64,000 nt of DNA from Pardosa pseudoannulata (GCA_032207245.1 CM063506.1:21822944-21886943); one strand, 5' to 3'; counted from the stretch's first letter, positions 38,666 to 51,550 are shown. Notes: generated by a model not told the origin, from the sequence alone. Program-made: numbers and translations.

Positions 38666-40206
38666 AATCATGGATCTTGTTGGTGCTTCAACCACATTTG
38701 GCGAAATTGGCGTGCTTGCAGCTTGCGTGCGTGGCGTGCTTGCAGCGTGGCATTTGAAATCTGGCGAGGGGATCGTAACTCAACAAATTGATACATAAAC
38801 AAAAACAACATTTTGAGGAAAAATTTTACAAAAATTGAATATTTAAAATCTAATTGAATTAACAAAGAAAACACAAAGGAAACACATAACATTCATACTA
38901 AATAGACTGAAACATTCACTTAATCACAAATTAAATAAACTGAGTGTGATTTTCATCACAAATTTGTGATTTAGTGTAAATTGTAAAATTAATTTAAAAA
39001 AAAAAAAAAAGAAAACTGTATTTTGAGTGGAGGTTGAAGAGGAGTTGTAAAATTGAAAATTTTTTTTCAAATCTCTTATTTGAGAGTTGTTCCTAAACCG
39101 CCTCTACAGCTTTATGATGTTTTGTTGTTTATGAAACGGTTACCTTTTAGTGGTTACATCAGGTGAAGAAGGAATCAAATATCACTCGGTGCGAGAGTGG
39201 GACTTTGTGGTATGATATCTACGTTAATCTTCAGTAAAACATCGAATATGCAACGAGCAATATGGGACCTTTCATTCTACAGACGACTAGTCGCGGACGA
39301 TGGCGATGCGAAACAAGTTTACTTTTCGTCACGTGACACTCTAGCTTATCATTCTGCATCATCCACCAACTATGAATGATGTTAGACCCCATGGTTGAAT
39401 CTTATCTCTTGCAGTATTTCTTCCCCGAAACGTCATTCCGGGACATTCCTAGTTTGTTTAAATACAGTGTTTTTTTTTTTAGTTTAGCCGAGTGGGTGGC
39501 TTGTTCGTTTGTTTATCGTGTAGGTTGTATTTACCTTTGTCTCATGACTGGTTCATTATTTTTAAGTTGATTTAAGTTTTACTCACCTTTAAATACGCTA
39601 ATTGTTTCATTTCCTTATACTTATGTTTTCTAAATTTAATATCGTAGTTTATGTCTTATGTAAGTAATAATTAATTTGAGTTGTATACTTTAAGGCCGTG
39701 GTTGTTTTGTTGTCATCTCGAGTCATTTTTATTTTCCATTGCATTTGAGTTAACATATTAGAGTTACTATCTCCAGGAAGTAACACATAAGATTAAAAAA
39801 GTACAAACTGAATAAATCTGACTGAAATTTCCACATTTGATTCTTGTCTATAGAATTCCTTATGATATTAGAGTTGTTTGTGAGATATGTAAGCAAATTA
39901 AAGATTTTGAAATATGAGTTTAAATTGAATAAAATGTGAAACTTGTAAGAAATTAGAAACTAAAAACTTTGCAAAAAAAAAATACTGTAATAAATAAAAA
40001 ATACTGTAAAATAAAATATATTACTCCTATTAATATAGCTGAAGTTCATAGAATACAAAATGTAACTAGCTTCTACTTGATATAAAAATTGGTTTCTAAT
40101 TTACAAATTTTAGGGGAAGTAAATTTCTATTTTTGGTATTGTTGGTGTACATATTTTATGCTCTTTTAATACTTGGTATGCGGGTATACTTCATCGCCAA
40201 CTTATG
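38666..40206. other. No recognisable feature
   Basis: AT-rich with a short A-run at 38996-39010. Minus-strand CGTGCTTGCAGC is repeated in tandem near 38708-38748. No supported gene. Confidence 0.4.
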
Positions 40207-40799
40207 CGTGCAGCGGGCTTTTTTTCGTGAATCTCGCGAAAGTTTAGTTATTCAGAAAAATCGCAGTAAATCGAAAACTACTTTGTTTTTATGACCGAAA
40301 CTTTTTTTATTTTACACTTTAATATATACTGTAGGATTAGTTATCTGTATACTGTATACTGTTATACTGTATGATTAATAAACGATTTTTAAAATTAAAG
40401 TCCGATAATCTGTCAGCGCATATTTCTTCATCACTCTCTTTGTCACAATATCTCATTTTATCAATTTTCTATTCAACAATAAAAAAACCAAGCTTTAAAT
40501 TGACAAAACACGACTTGTACGTTCTGAGGCTAAGAATTCGATTGCTGACGAAATAACGCAACAAAAGACCGAGTAACTTAACAATCATAACTTGTGTAAA
40601 GAAAAAATGCAAAGCGTTGCATAGCAAAGCAAACAAAACGTATATAATGTCCCACATGCATATAATTATAAGTATTTAATAGATTTGTGGTGGTTACCGT
40701 GTATCCACCACAAATTTATTAAATACGTATTTTTATGTGACCCGCGCTCCAGTGACAGACTGCAAAAAACGTAAAAATACGTTGCCCGCACGCGAAGGG
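40207..40799. mobile_element. Degenerate TTAA-type MITE
   Basis: The right end is clear: TTGCCCGCACGCGAAGGG then TTAA (40800-40803). The left end is only approximate (ATGCGTGCAGCGGGC near 40207, without TTAA). About 590 bp, non-coding. It contains short TACTG repeats near 40346-40373. Confidence 0.45.
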
Positions 40800-40803
40800 T
40801 TAA

Positions 40804-41929
40804 AATTCGTTTATTCATAAAAAAACTAAATAATTTTGAATAATTTTAGACTCATATTAATTATCTAAGAAAAACTTTATTTCAAACAGAGTAAAACGTT
40901 TTATGTTATATTGAACCAAAATTAGACTTCTATAATGAAAACTTTTCAGCTCTAGATCTGTGACTCCTTAATATATAAAAAACGAAGTATCAAAAATATT
41001 GAAAATTTAATAATCGTGAGACCTTTAAAGGAGAACTTACGTCTAAAGTATCAAAAATAAGGCATTGGGCCAAAAATGCTGCAGCGAAATACACTATTTT
41101 ACGAAAAGAAAATTCTTATTTAAAGCAAATAAATGAAATGAATGAAGTACAAATAAAAAATGGATTCCAACATTTAATCAATTTTGATTTTCGCCTCCTT
41201 CATTTTGTTGCAATATTTAAATTAGGTCGAACTCTTCATAACATTCGAATGATTGGGAGACTCCTACGCGAATTATGTCAAAACGCAGAATTACCTTCAT
41301 CAATTTCGGTCGGAGGAAAAAAATAAATTTTTCCTTTTACCGAAATCAGAAGATGACATTAAAATTTCCCTGTCCGCTGATTAATCATGTATCTTGTAAT
41401 TAAAAGCATGAACTCAGACATTAATTATTCATTTTTACATTCCCATCTTAAATTATAAAAAAGTGCATTAGTGGAAATGATTTTTACAGACAGATATAGT
41501 GCTTCATCAAAGAGTGTTTTTAGCTTCATTTAATGTTTTACGTCCCCGACAAGTTATTCCGATAAGGAAGCACATGTAAACGTCTTTCCGTTAAAATAAC
41601 AGGACTTTACACGTAATTTCTAATCAGTCCAAGAAATAATCTAGTAGCAACCTTCAAGTCCCGTTGTTCCCAGATTTTCAGAGAAAAGACAGCTGAAGAA
41701 TAAAATATGAATTAAATATTAATTGTAAAATAAGGGACTGATTGATTTTAATTGAATTATTCATATAAAAAAGATAAAAATTTAGATACCAGGTTATAGA
41801 TTTTAAGATATAAATACAATTTACCTGTTTGTTTGTTTGCATCCTGAAATGAACGCAGTAAATGAACTGAAAAATTTCTAAGTGTTATATAGCTGTAACA
41901 ATAAGTTATATTCGGTTTAGCTTTTTCTA
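40804..41929. other. No recognisable feature
   Basis: AT-rich. A 62-residue frame at 41138-41326 has no known motif. Confidence 0.4.
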
Positions 41930-42091
41930 CCTCTTCTCGTGAGTCATCATCAAAGACATACCAGAACAGGACCGGTTTGAACTAGAAAGAAACTTCGGAC
42001 TTCTCCTAACCAAGAGAAGGGTCCGTTGGTTTGGGGGATTCTGACCCCTCGTCGTTCTGGAGTGGATCCCTGTTTTTTTGTCCGCGAGGCA

Positions 42092-42390
42092 GTCTGTTTT
42101 TTTAAAGAGGACAAGGTTGTGACCAGAGGAGAGTAAAAAGTGAACGCTGCTGGCATCCATGGTTTGCGGGATAGACCTTTTGAGGAAAATCTTCGCCATA
42201 TTGTTTTTTAGGGCCGGCGCCGCTTCAAGAGCAGTCTTCGATATATTCAAGTGATAAGTTGATTACAATTGTATTACTTAGGCATTTATTTAATTGTATA
42301 AATTAATTTAATCAAGACTTATTTGTCCATGTGTTTATTAGAGTATTAATTTCTTCTTTCTCAAACACTAGACCAACGTAATATTATTTT
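42092..42390 (+). repeat. LTR-like repeat L, copy 1
   Basis: Shares with 42841-43145, in direct orientation: GAGGACAAGGTTGTGACCAGA, TGCTGGCATCC, GGGATAGACCTTTTGAG, AGCAGTCTTxGATAT, TTATTTAATTGTATAAATT, CTTTCTCAAACACTAG and CCAACGTAA-ATTATTTT. A third, longer version lies at 61975-62350. It may extend left to 41930. Confidence 0.7.
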
Positions 42391-42840
42391 ACAACAATAC
42401 ACTAATTTTAATTATTGAAATATATTGGTAAACAACGCCAAGCTCGAAAGTAGATTAAAACTGGAATATCCAGTTATAGTCACAGAGTAGAATGATAGTA
42501 TAAGGCTAATATAGCTTAGAAAGTATACTACATTTTCTTTTATAACAAAAGCTTTCCACCTGCCTGTATAAATTCAATCAATTGCGGGAAAAAGAATCGT
42601 ATCCCCAAATGACAGAAAAAAACCTTTTTTGGTATATTTTTATCGCCTTTATTGTTTAACACTGTCTGACGCTCTTATGTTTCAAACGAGCCATATTTCC
42701 AGACAAAAATATAGAGAAGCGTGTAATATAAAACAATGTATTATACTGCTGGATATTAGCATATTTTGAAACCATATATTTAGCAAATAGTAGTATTTAT
42801 AATTAAACATGAATCTTCAAGCTTATACATGCTTTTTGAG
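42391..42840. other. Interval between two L repeats
   Basis: 450 AT-rich bases between two direct repeats. If L is an LTR this would be the interior of a miniature element, but no primer-binding site or polypurine tract is evident. Confidence 0.3.
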
Positions 42841-43145
42841 TAGTCTGATTTTTTTAGAGGACAAGGTTGTGACCAGAAGAGAGTAGAAGGTGAACGTTGC
42901 TGGCATCCGCGGCTTGAGGGATAGACCTTTTGAGAAAAATCATTGCTATATTGTTTTTTAGGACTGGCGCCGACTCGAGAGCAGTCTTTGATATCTACAA
43001 ATGATAAGTTGATTCCAGTTGTATTCCTTAGGCATTTATTTAATTGTATAAATTCATTTAATCAAGACATACTTGTCCATATGTTTTTTGATAAGTTTAG
43101 ATTTTTTCTTTCTCAAACACTAGGCCAACGTAACATTATTTTTCA
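42841..43145 (+). repeat. LTR-like repeat L, copy 2
   Basis: Direct repeat of 42092-42390, offset 750 at its start. Confidence 0.7.
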
Positions 43146-43825
43146 CAATAACATATTCAAAACATGGACACACGGTAGCTCCGTAGGCAAAGATTTCAAT
43201 ATCATAATTAGAGAATTGCAAGTTTGAGGCTCATGCCGGCCAAAGATCCGTATCCACGATTTTATTCCTGAATATTTCTTTTCCAAATGCATTAATGAAG
43301 TTTTTAGGGTAGAGTATAATGAATATTATTTCTTTACAGGCATATATAGATCTTTTTGAGTGTGAAATCCTATATTCCTTTAACAAAATAAATCGCCTGG
43401 AATATTTAATTGGTATGGCTAATGTCTGGTTTAAAGCATGTCAAAGGCATTTGCAACGCATAGCCTTATACAGAATGATTATGCACGTTTGAAGAGTATC
43501 TTGCCGTATCTGACTGAAATTCCAAAAATATAGTGGGATTTCAAATACTCTATGATAAAAGCGAACAACAAGTATTTGTATGGCAGAACATGGCCAACTT
43601 TATTACGCTCCAGGTATTTCTCCCAGTCAGAAGTGGTAAGTAAACTGCTTGTATATTTTAAATTAAAAGCAACTTAATTTAAAACATTCTTATTAGTATC
43701 TATGAACTACTAATAGTAGTTTCTATATTTATTAATAGTATATCTATCATATAAAAGAAATTTAATCCCCAGCTGAGGGAAAAAATATTTGTTCTTATCT
43801 ATTAAATATTTATCAATCCACCACT
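43146..43825. other. No recognisable feature
   Basis: AT-rich; nothing supported. Confidence 0.4.
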
Positions 43826-43838
43826 CCCACAGGTTACC

Positions 43839-44016
43839 TGCCGAACGATGGTCGATTGGTTAGGGTGCTGGCCTTCGGTACCGGAGTTCGTGGGTTCGAA
43901 TTCCACTGTAGCATGGATGTTCATAGCCGTTCGGAATCGGCTTTAAGTTGTAGGTCCCGGTCTCATTAACCCTCGTACTGCAAAAAATAGATCGTAGCAC
44001 TCCAAACCAAACCAAA
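43839..44016 (+). mobile_element. tRNA-derived SINE, complete reference copy
   Basis: 178 bp: GCCGAACGATGGTCGATTGG with an A-box-like GGTCGATTGGTTAGG, CTTCGGTACCGGAG, B box GTGGGTTCGAATTCC, GGATGTTCATAGCCG, TCGGCTTTAAG, TAGGTCCCGGTCTCATTAAC, then a CCAAACCAAACCAAA tail instead of poly(A). Perfect 13-base target duplication CCCACAGGTTACC at 43826-43838 and 44017-44029. RNA polymerase III transcription from the A and B boxes is expected from family knowledge. Confidence 0.93.
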
Positions 44017-44370
44017 CCCACAGGTTACCACTTTGGAAGAGAATGAAAAGTGCTACCTTTCTGAATCAGCAAAATCTCGAAAATGAAATTTCAGCTCGCT
44101 CTGGATTATAAATTCCAGAGACGTATTTCAAGAAATCAACCACTTTTTACTTGATATCGCGTATAAAATGGCATTTAATTTTTCGTATGATTTCAGCCAC
44201 CAGATTGTAAAATTAAAAACTCTCTGATTTTGACGTCTTTCTTCCCTTTTACATTAAACCAGCAGCATTCTAGTCGATACCATCAGGTTGGGTCACCGAG
44301 CTACGTCTCCAGTACCATCGGAGGTGGTGGTATTAAATGGGAGACGATTTCCGTAGTCTGCCTTCGAGTG
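44017..44370. other. No recognisable gene
   Basis: AT-rich to about 44225, then balanced composition leading into the tRNA-like segment. Confidence 0.35.
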
Positions 44371-44453
44371 GTGCCTCGCGGTGAACGCTCTCACCAGTCG
44401 GTAAAGCAGCGGACTGGTAAACGGGAGATTCCGGGTTCGAAAGCAAGCGAGGC
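44371..44453 (+). other. tRNA-like segment, probably pseudo or TE-derived
   Basis: GCCTCGC (44371) can pair with GCGAGGC (44447-44453) as a 7-bp acceptor stem. A D-loop-like CAGTCGGTAAAGCA and a B-box-like CCGGGTTCGAA lie between at the right order. The T stem does not pair well and the length (83) is long for this arm layout, so a working tRNA is unlikely. Confidence 0.4.
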
Positions 44454-44678
44454 AAGTTGCCTTTAAAAATTGATTTTAATTGAATTTACTTTAAGTTAAT
44501 TTAATTCGATCATGCAAATTTATGTTAATTATAGTTGTAATTTTCTGCGGGACTTCAAAGTCTGGAAGGTTCGAAAACTGTATATAAGCAAGGATTCCTT
44601 CAGTTGAAGGGAAATAAAATCTTGAGTTGGTCTTGAGCGTTTCATTGAATTCACCACGTTCATCTCATCTACGTGACA
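44454..44678 (+). repeat. LTR-like promoter and poly(A) unit
   Basis: Contains TATATAAG (44581-44588), then AATAAA (44613-44618) and an end ...CTACGTGACA, the order expected in a short LTR. GGAAGGTTCGAAAA (44564-44577), heat-shock-element-like, sits just before the TATA box. No 5' end or target duplication found. Confidence 0.4.
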
Positions 44679-44687
44679 TTTATTTAA

Positions 44688-45191
44688 CCCTTTAATGCCT
44701 GGCGTATCATTTTAGATACGGCTAAAAATAACTTGTAGAGTTTTTATGTTTTCTTAGAAAAATTTTCCTTTTGAGAGTAGGTAATAGGCAATCTTATAAA
44801 CAATCTACGAAATTTACAAGTAATTTCTATTATTTATATTTTTTTCATTTAGATCTAGATTTTATGAATTTTAGATCAGCACTCATAAATTTACTTTTTC
44901 GGCAGGTACAGACTGAGATCATGACAAATTTGCTTTTACCATTACACTACAGCATTTTGCAGAGATTATTTTACCTGCAATATCAAATACATCTTTTTTC
45001 AGGAAGTTTTTCCTTTTTTTTTATAAATGTCACTCTATGTTTAAAACGATAACTGATCACTAACGTGACATGCTCTAGTATTCAAAATTGTTTGATCTTC
45101 AAATTTATTTTGTTCTGTACAGTCCATATTAACTTAGATTTAAGATAGGCTCCGAAATGTAATCGGCAGAAATGACTTGGGCATTAAAGGG
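44688..45191. mobile_element. TTAA-type MITE, family 2
   Basis: TTAA at 44684-44687 and 45192-45195. TIR CCCTTTAATGCC with GGCATTAAAGGG. Subterminal hairpin GTATCATTTTAGATAC. Same family as 15857-16928. Confidence 0.9.
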
Positions 45192-45195
45192 TTAA

Positions 45196-46142
45196 AATAT
45201 TACAGGTTTAGTTAAGAATCAAGATTTTTTTCGTTTTAGTGTGACTTAGTTATTTTCTGTTTTCGCATCCAGATGAATGCGTTAAGAAAAATGCTGATAT
45301 TATAACATTTAAAGGATGAAGAAAAAAAATAATGAAATGTAAAGAAAAAAAAATCTAGTGAAATAAAGAAACTGGCAGACGCATATTTCTACCAACTGTT
45401 AAATGAAACAGGATCAAAGCCAGAAAATAATCAATTCTTCAGAACAGTAAGAGATCTTACTTGCGAACTTATACCGAACAATATGTTGAATGTGACAACT
45501 TTTTCACTTCCTACAACCGGGAACAACGTCTTCTAAAACGAAACATTACTGATGTTTCACATTATCATAAAAAATGTACCACTACTTTCAGTTCAAATCA
45601 CAAAGAAATACATTGTTCAGGTTTTTGCTTTACTGATAATACAATTGTTAATTTCGTACAAAAAAGAAATTAGAGCATCAAGGAAGACATTTAGTAATGA
45701 TATATTATTTAGTTAAAGATTAGATAAAAAAGGGCTGTGGTGATAGAAGATTAAAATATGAGCTGTGAATACTCTTAACAACTTTCAGGTACAAATTTTT
45801 TATGTACTAAAGTACTACAGTAAAGTGGAAACATATCGATGGTTTTAATATTATACGAAGGAGTATCAATACATTACTGTGACGTTGCTCACGTCACATG
45901 AGCATTTGTAAGTCTTAAGACACTACAGCTCGTGACCACCTTGGGAGTTGAAAGGATTAGATAGGGTTAATCATGTAAATACTGCATGACTATTCTGTTT
46001 AAACTGTGCACGTGCAAAATGAATGCTTCCCCTGGAAAGTTCCCCGATCGCGTGATGATTGATAACCACCCACAAGATCCCTGTTATCGATTTATCACGA
46101 GGTTGGGTTCTTCTAGAACTCTTTCCGCAGTCTAACAAAGAG

Positions 46143-46181
<39 letters not shown>

Positions 46182-46253
46182 GGAGAGAGCGGAGGAGAGG
46201 CATTCCTTGGCACCACAAAATGGGAGCATTGGAAGGTAAGGCTATGTCCCTAC
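45196..46253. other. No gene; (AT)n at 46146-46179
   Basis: Around 45879 a near-palindrome TGTGACGTTGCTCACGTCACA begins a more balanced stretch to 46253 that could be an LTR, but no matching end was found. A microsatellite (AT)n of about 34 bases interrupts it. Confidence 0.35.
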
Positions 46254-46484
46254 TTAATTTGAGCTTTAATATTTGTGCATAATGGCCCTAAGGCATTAAT
46301 ATTATGATTTCCTGTGTTTAAAAAACCTCGTTAATTTGAGCTTTAATATTTGTGCATAATGGCCCTAAGGCATTAATATTATGATTTCCTGTGTTTAAAA
46401 AACCTCGTTAATTTGAGCTTTAATATTTGTGCATAATGGCCCTAAGGCATTAATATTATAATTTCTTGTGTTTAATAAATCTTG
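46254..46484. repeat. Tandem triplicate, 77-base unit
   Basis: Copies start TTAATTTGAGCTTTAAT at 46254, 46331 and 46408. Copies 1 and 2 are essentially identical; copy 3 differs at a few 3' positions. Confidence 0.95.
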
Positions 46485-47149
46485 TTATTTCACTTTGCCA
46501 TGAGCTACCAAAGAGTCTGTTTTAATTTAATATAGGGCAGCGTGATATTACGCACATAATTTTTCTGGATACGAAGATATACAGTCGGTGGGCAAATTAT
46601 TAGGGATTCTGCTCCGATTTATGTATTTTCTAGTTTAATGTATTTTAAGTATTTTCTTTTATTCTAGTTTTTTGAATTTTTTTAAATAGTTGGGTTTAAG
46701 TCTAACAGATATTTTTTACTTTTAAGATTGTATTATTAAGATCACACAAATAATAATTTAAGTAGCAATTGAGACAACACCGTGAACTATAGAAACGATA
46801 CTTACTTTAAACCTTTGAAGCAAAGTACAAATAATAATACAATGTTCCCACGCCACTTTACGCATCATGTTTTGTGGATTCAGTGCTTTCCAAAATATTC
46901 ATCAAAAAATAAAAATGAAAAAATACAACCATGTCGGCAGCCTTATTGCGGAAAGGAGCGTTGTTTCATGTTGATGCGCGAGAGAGAAGGATCTCTGCAT
47001 GTCAAACAAAGACATGAGTTAACTCAGAGTACATACGACGGGCTCTCATAAAGGCGCGTGATTGGTTTCCGGTGCGACATCGACCAATGAGAGAAAAAAC
47101 AAACACAACAACTACCCATCACCATGTTTCTCTCCAAGGTAAAATACCC
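46485..47149. other. No recognisable feature
   Basis: Mostly AT-rich. 46782-47051 has an 89-residue frame with no known motif. Confidence 0.35.
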
Positions 47150-47268
47150 GTCTCTAAACGTCCAGCTATGTCTAGCAGCCATCACCAGTCTGGATTTGGC
47201 TTATCTCCGATCTGAGACGATAAAATAGCCTTCGACGATGGCTTATTCTCCAAAGATCAAGGCAGCAG
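47150..47268 (-). repeat. Diverged copy of the inverted-repeat element at 56727-57015
   Basis: In reverse complement it shows TTGATCTTTGGAGAA, GCCATCGTC, AAGGCTATTTTATCGTCT, GATAAGCCA and GGTGATGGCT, in the same order as 56879-56990. Ends are not preserved. Confidence 0.65.
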
Positions 47269-49426
47269 ATCAACTTATACGTAATCCTATACAATAATGC
47301 CTATATTACAATATACGTAATATTTCAGGTCAATAGAATGAAAATGATAATTTAATTTAAAATAAGAGTGATTCACAGAGATGGATACTAAATTTAAAAA
47401 TCAATAACTTGTAAAAAATTTAATTAAAAGAATGTTGATCAGTTTTACTGAAGGTCAATTTAAATAATTTTAGCTGATATTAAGTATTATTATATGTTTA
47501 TTTTTTTTTAAATGTTTAAAGATAAAACATTTCTATTTAAAAATCTTTAATACCAAAAATTAAAATAACTGGCTGTTTTTATAGGGGAAGGTTGTAATTA
47601 ACCGAAAAAGAGGACACTGTAGAGTAAATTTAATGCAACGTATGAAATGTTAATGTCCTTATTCATTTTCATGTTTACGATACAATAGGCAACCATAAGC
47701 TGCTCTTGATTGAAAGCCAAATCGCCATAAGTTGAGAGTGCACTGCTGCTGAAATCGCATTCTGATGACTCATAATGCCGATTAATTAAAATTAAATTTA
47801 ATAGGTGTATAAGAAATGTATGTATAACACTAAAATTTTTAATTTTTGAACTCAATACTGCCAGCTGTAGCAACCATAAGATTGAACTTATCAAATATTT
47901 TTATAATTATTACCATACAATTTAAAATTTTGCATATAATAAACTGTAAGTATTTAACCTCATTACTCTTTTTTTCTAAATTCAATTAACACTTTTATAT
48001 TATTAAATTGTTATAGAATTTTTGCTAGATTTTAATGGCTCCTAGCAATTTTATTTTGCATAGATTCCTACAAAAAATTTACCAAACGTTCCTAATATAT
48101 ATTAAAATAGGTTTGAAAACGCGTTTTAAATTTCGACTTTATTAGATTATAAAAACTCAATTTAAGTTTGGAAAGTCTTAATTTTTCATGAAATTTGTAC
48201 ATTCAGGTGTAAAAATATTTCCTATAAATTAACTGTTTTATCTATGTACAAAACATTACCAAAGTATGCTTGAAAGAGATTTTTAAGTAATAATATTCAA
48301 AAGTAAAAGAAAAATTTCAAATTTAGCTCATTTTAAAAATTAAATAGATATTTCAAAAACTTAAAAATGAAAAAACTATCTGATATTTGAAATATTTTTA
48401 AATGTGATTTTTATTTGTTTTATTGTATATGTACGTAACGATATTTTTAACCTAAAAAACCCAACATAATTACAAGTGTATTTTAACATAATTTTCGGGC
48501 GATTCTATCCTTTCATGGCAAAACTTGGTACAATCTTTTATTCTTTCTTTAGGATTGGCGAGTACGTAAACACCAAAATTAACTCTTGTTGACTTCAACC
48601 GTTTTATATAATTTAGTGACTTTTCTTCCCGTATTATCACATTACTAACCATTAAAACATCTTGATTGGCTAGATCGCACATTTACGGATTTTTCACCCC
48701 ATCAGCCTTCGGGATATAATGCTAGAATAAACTGCATTTCCCTTCATTGTTCTGCCGATCACCTTGCTTGCGACTTAAGTAGCTTGAATATTAAATGTGT
48801 TTAAAGCGTAATAAAAGCCTAAAAAATTTGAAACAAATTAAGAAAAACAATTATTAGAATTTTGACAAGAAAAGAAAAGTTTAAAAGGGAAAAGCCCAAA
48901 CTCTAAGTAAGTAATGATGTCCTAGGCCTCCTTCTGAACTCCGGATCAGCAAAATCGTAATCTGGCAGTTCAGCAATAATTTCATTTTGAAGATTATTAA
49001 GAGAGTTAAAGAATTTTTCTGAGGTTTTGAGGAAATAATCTTTAATAGTTAATAAATTTAGATAACGACTAACGATGTCATTTTAAAGATAGCGCGGATT
49101 CTTGTCAATACGTCTTAAAATTTTTGCATAGGATCGCCGAGCGGTTGCGATTTCCTAATTCTGTCTTCTTCTCATTCCCTAGTCATTTCGGGTATTATGC
49201 AGCATGGGTTCAGAGATATAAAGCAGGCTTGATGATGCAAGAACTAGAGCCATACATTAATGTTTAAGTATAAACAAAAAGTTGATTTATTTACAAAAAA
49301 TATCTGTGAAAAGTTACTGGCGGAGGCTACATTCATCCAATACAGAGAAAAAAATCAAACCACTCAGGTAAAGTTGGAGTACATCTCCCAAAAGAGAAAC
49401 TACCTATTCGTCTCAAGAACTCAGAC
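47269..49426. other. 2.1 kb without recognisable gene
   Basis: AT-rich. Minus-strand frames at 47598-47894 and 48470-48682 have no motif that I know. Confidence 0.35.
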
Positions 49427-49770
49427 TTGAGTGTTTCCCGATTCTTCCTCCTCCACCAGGAAACTTCGGTTTTAGGGAAGATCACCCCCCCTTTTGACCT
49501 TCGTCCTTTGGGTAGCAGAAGAGCCCTTTGTGCCTGGGCGAATCGGTCTCACAAAGCATCTCTCTTTTCTTTGTCGGTGCGTTCACAAACGTCCCGCTTG
49601 ACACTTCCAACAGTCCGGGCGTCAAGAAGACCATTACTGACACAATACTGTTCTTTCCAATTGTTCGGAGTTTTACAATGTACAATAGTTCGCTTTTACA
49701 AACGTTCGTCTTAAGCACCGTCAGAGACGGACGCGACGTTTACAATTTTATTCTGGCTTCAACCTAATAG
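49427..49770. other. Unassigned GC-richer segment
   Basis: Composition changes sharply from the flanks. Three overlapping frames (95, 78 and 79 residues) cross it on both strands, none with a recognised domain, so open frames here reflect base composition. An LTR-like or other TE piece is possible. Confidence 0.3.
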
Positions 49771-50084
49771 ACTCCGTCTTAACTTGCGTCTCTGGTCCAT
49801 GGCTCAGGATAACATGCAGTGTGGTGGCAGAATTGCAAGATTTCGTATTATAGCGCACAATTATCAAACTTTCTTAAAAGCTGAGAATTATGCAAATTTA
49901 TCTCATGAGGTGCATCAACACACAGTGTAAATGGTCACTGAAAAGCTTCAGCGGCATGCTGTATATTTTCCATCTACGTGTTGGCTTCAGTTGTTTATGT
50001 GTTAATTGAAATTATTTGTTTTAGAATATATTTAAGTTTATTTCATAGTATGTCAGCATTCTAAAACCAAGGTGAAGCTTTTTT
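49771..50084. other. No recognisable feature
   Basis: Nothing supported. Confidence 0.35.
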
Positions 50085-50310
50085 GAAAGTAGAGGGATCA
50101 TAAAGATACCTGATTCCCTCAAAGCAGCTTCACTCTCAGTGAAGAACCACGGAGGATGATGACTGACTAAACTTCAAATGGGTCCTCATACTTGAGAAGC
50201 AAAGATCTCCAGGCTTGACCTACCACTTGCAGCGGTTTCGCTCGAGAACTTGGAGGACATTGTGATCACTGACCTACTTTATATATCCCAGTCGCTATTG
50301 ATGAACACGA
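50085..50310 (+). repeat. Dispersed repeat W, copy 2
   Basis: AAGATCTCCAGGCTTGAC, CTTGGAGGACATTGTGA and TATATCCCAGTCG parallel 19215-19330; GGAGGACATTGTGA also occurs at 60861. Class unknown. Confidence 0.55.
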
Positions 50311-51292
50311 CGGATATTTGGTATATCGAGCCTCGATTCTGCTACACACCGGTTTCGAGATACTTTTATTGTCTGATCTACTGCGGCTCGTACAATAAAA
50401 TTTTTTAAAAATGTATTGTCTGCAAAACGATTTTATATTCGTTTTTAGTTTCTTTTTTAAAAATGTACTTAGCGCAAAGCTGAGTACATTTCCATATCTT
50501 TTTGTTGCATGATTACAGGCCATTAGCGTTAATGTACGTTATACTGTCATTGTTCGTTATAGAGACCTTAAAAAGTAGGGAGGGGTTAAGAAAAAGTGTG
50601 GATTGTAATCAAAAGAAGAGGAGAACAGCTACATGTTATAAGAGTCTAAATACAAAATTTGTTCATTTAATGGTTAATCTTTTTAAATTATGCTGGATAG
50701 TATTAATATACTTTACATTTAAATTTTTCGTTATATGCAAAATGTTAAAATATTTTGTAAGTGACATCCTCATGTACGAGAAAGTCAAGGATATAACACT
50801 CCTTATTTTTTAAATGAAAAACAAATCGTGGCTTGTATTTTAATTCATTTCGAAATGCATGGTTAGTTAAATTTGTAATTACATCTCCTTTTAGGTTGAT
50901 GATATCCCCCTTACAACTCTTCAATACTTTTCATTGCTTGTTAGAGATAGAATATGACGTCTCATAGCGACGAATTATAGAATAACATTCTTTAAAAGAC
51001 ACCACACCCAATGTTCTTTACTACCAGGATGACACAGCTCCGTTCGATAAAATGTTCAAAATGTTTCGGGTCTTGTTAGACTGAAATACCCAAATTCTTT
51101 ATCCTCTAAAAAAGTTAAGATTTCATAAATTTGATAATTTAGACTGCAAAGACAGGAAATCAGTGGAGTTATTACCTTTAATATGAAGCTGCAAAAAAAC
51201 ATTTTATTTTTTCAAATATCTTTTTGCAATTTGTAGTTTATTCTTATTTAATGTTTTCATTCGTACTATCTAAATCCTTTTTAATAAATTTA
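50311..51292. other. No recognisable feature
   Basis: AT-rich. The inverted pair AAAATGTA..TTGC and GTACATTT around 50410-50490 is too short to call. No gene. Confidence 0.35.
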
Positions 51293-51550
51293 CGAGGACT
51301 GTTCAGCAGGTAATAGCATTATATTTGTACAGAAAACAGATTACTGTTAATCGTCGTTATTTACGTGGAATTTTTACAGGTATTTTTCAAAATAGTACAT
51401 ATCGTCATGTGAACCTGACGATTGCAAAGACGAATGCCTTTGTTTCAACGCTGACGTTCTATCCACTTAAACAAATTTTGCTTTTCCAGAGTTGTTTCAA
51501 AAACTCTTCAGCTTTTATATATACTTTGTTGCTTTTAGTTGCCCTTTAGT
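51293..51550. repeat. Dispersed repeat, mariner-like end, copy 2
   Basis: Longer version of 38491-38665, starting TACGAGGACTGTTCAGCAGG and reaching TTTTAGTTGCCC. A 74-residue frame inside is not convincing as transposase. Confidence 0.5.

Noticed and set aside
45879..46555. LTR starting TGTGACGTTGC with ATTAC flanks
   Set aside because: ATTAC recurs at 46546, but the sequence before it does not end in CA and a microsatellite interrupts the unit; too weak.
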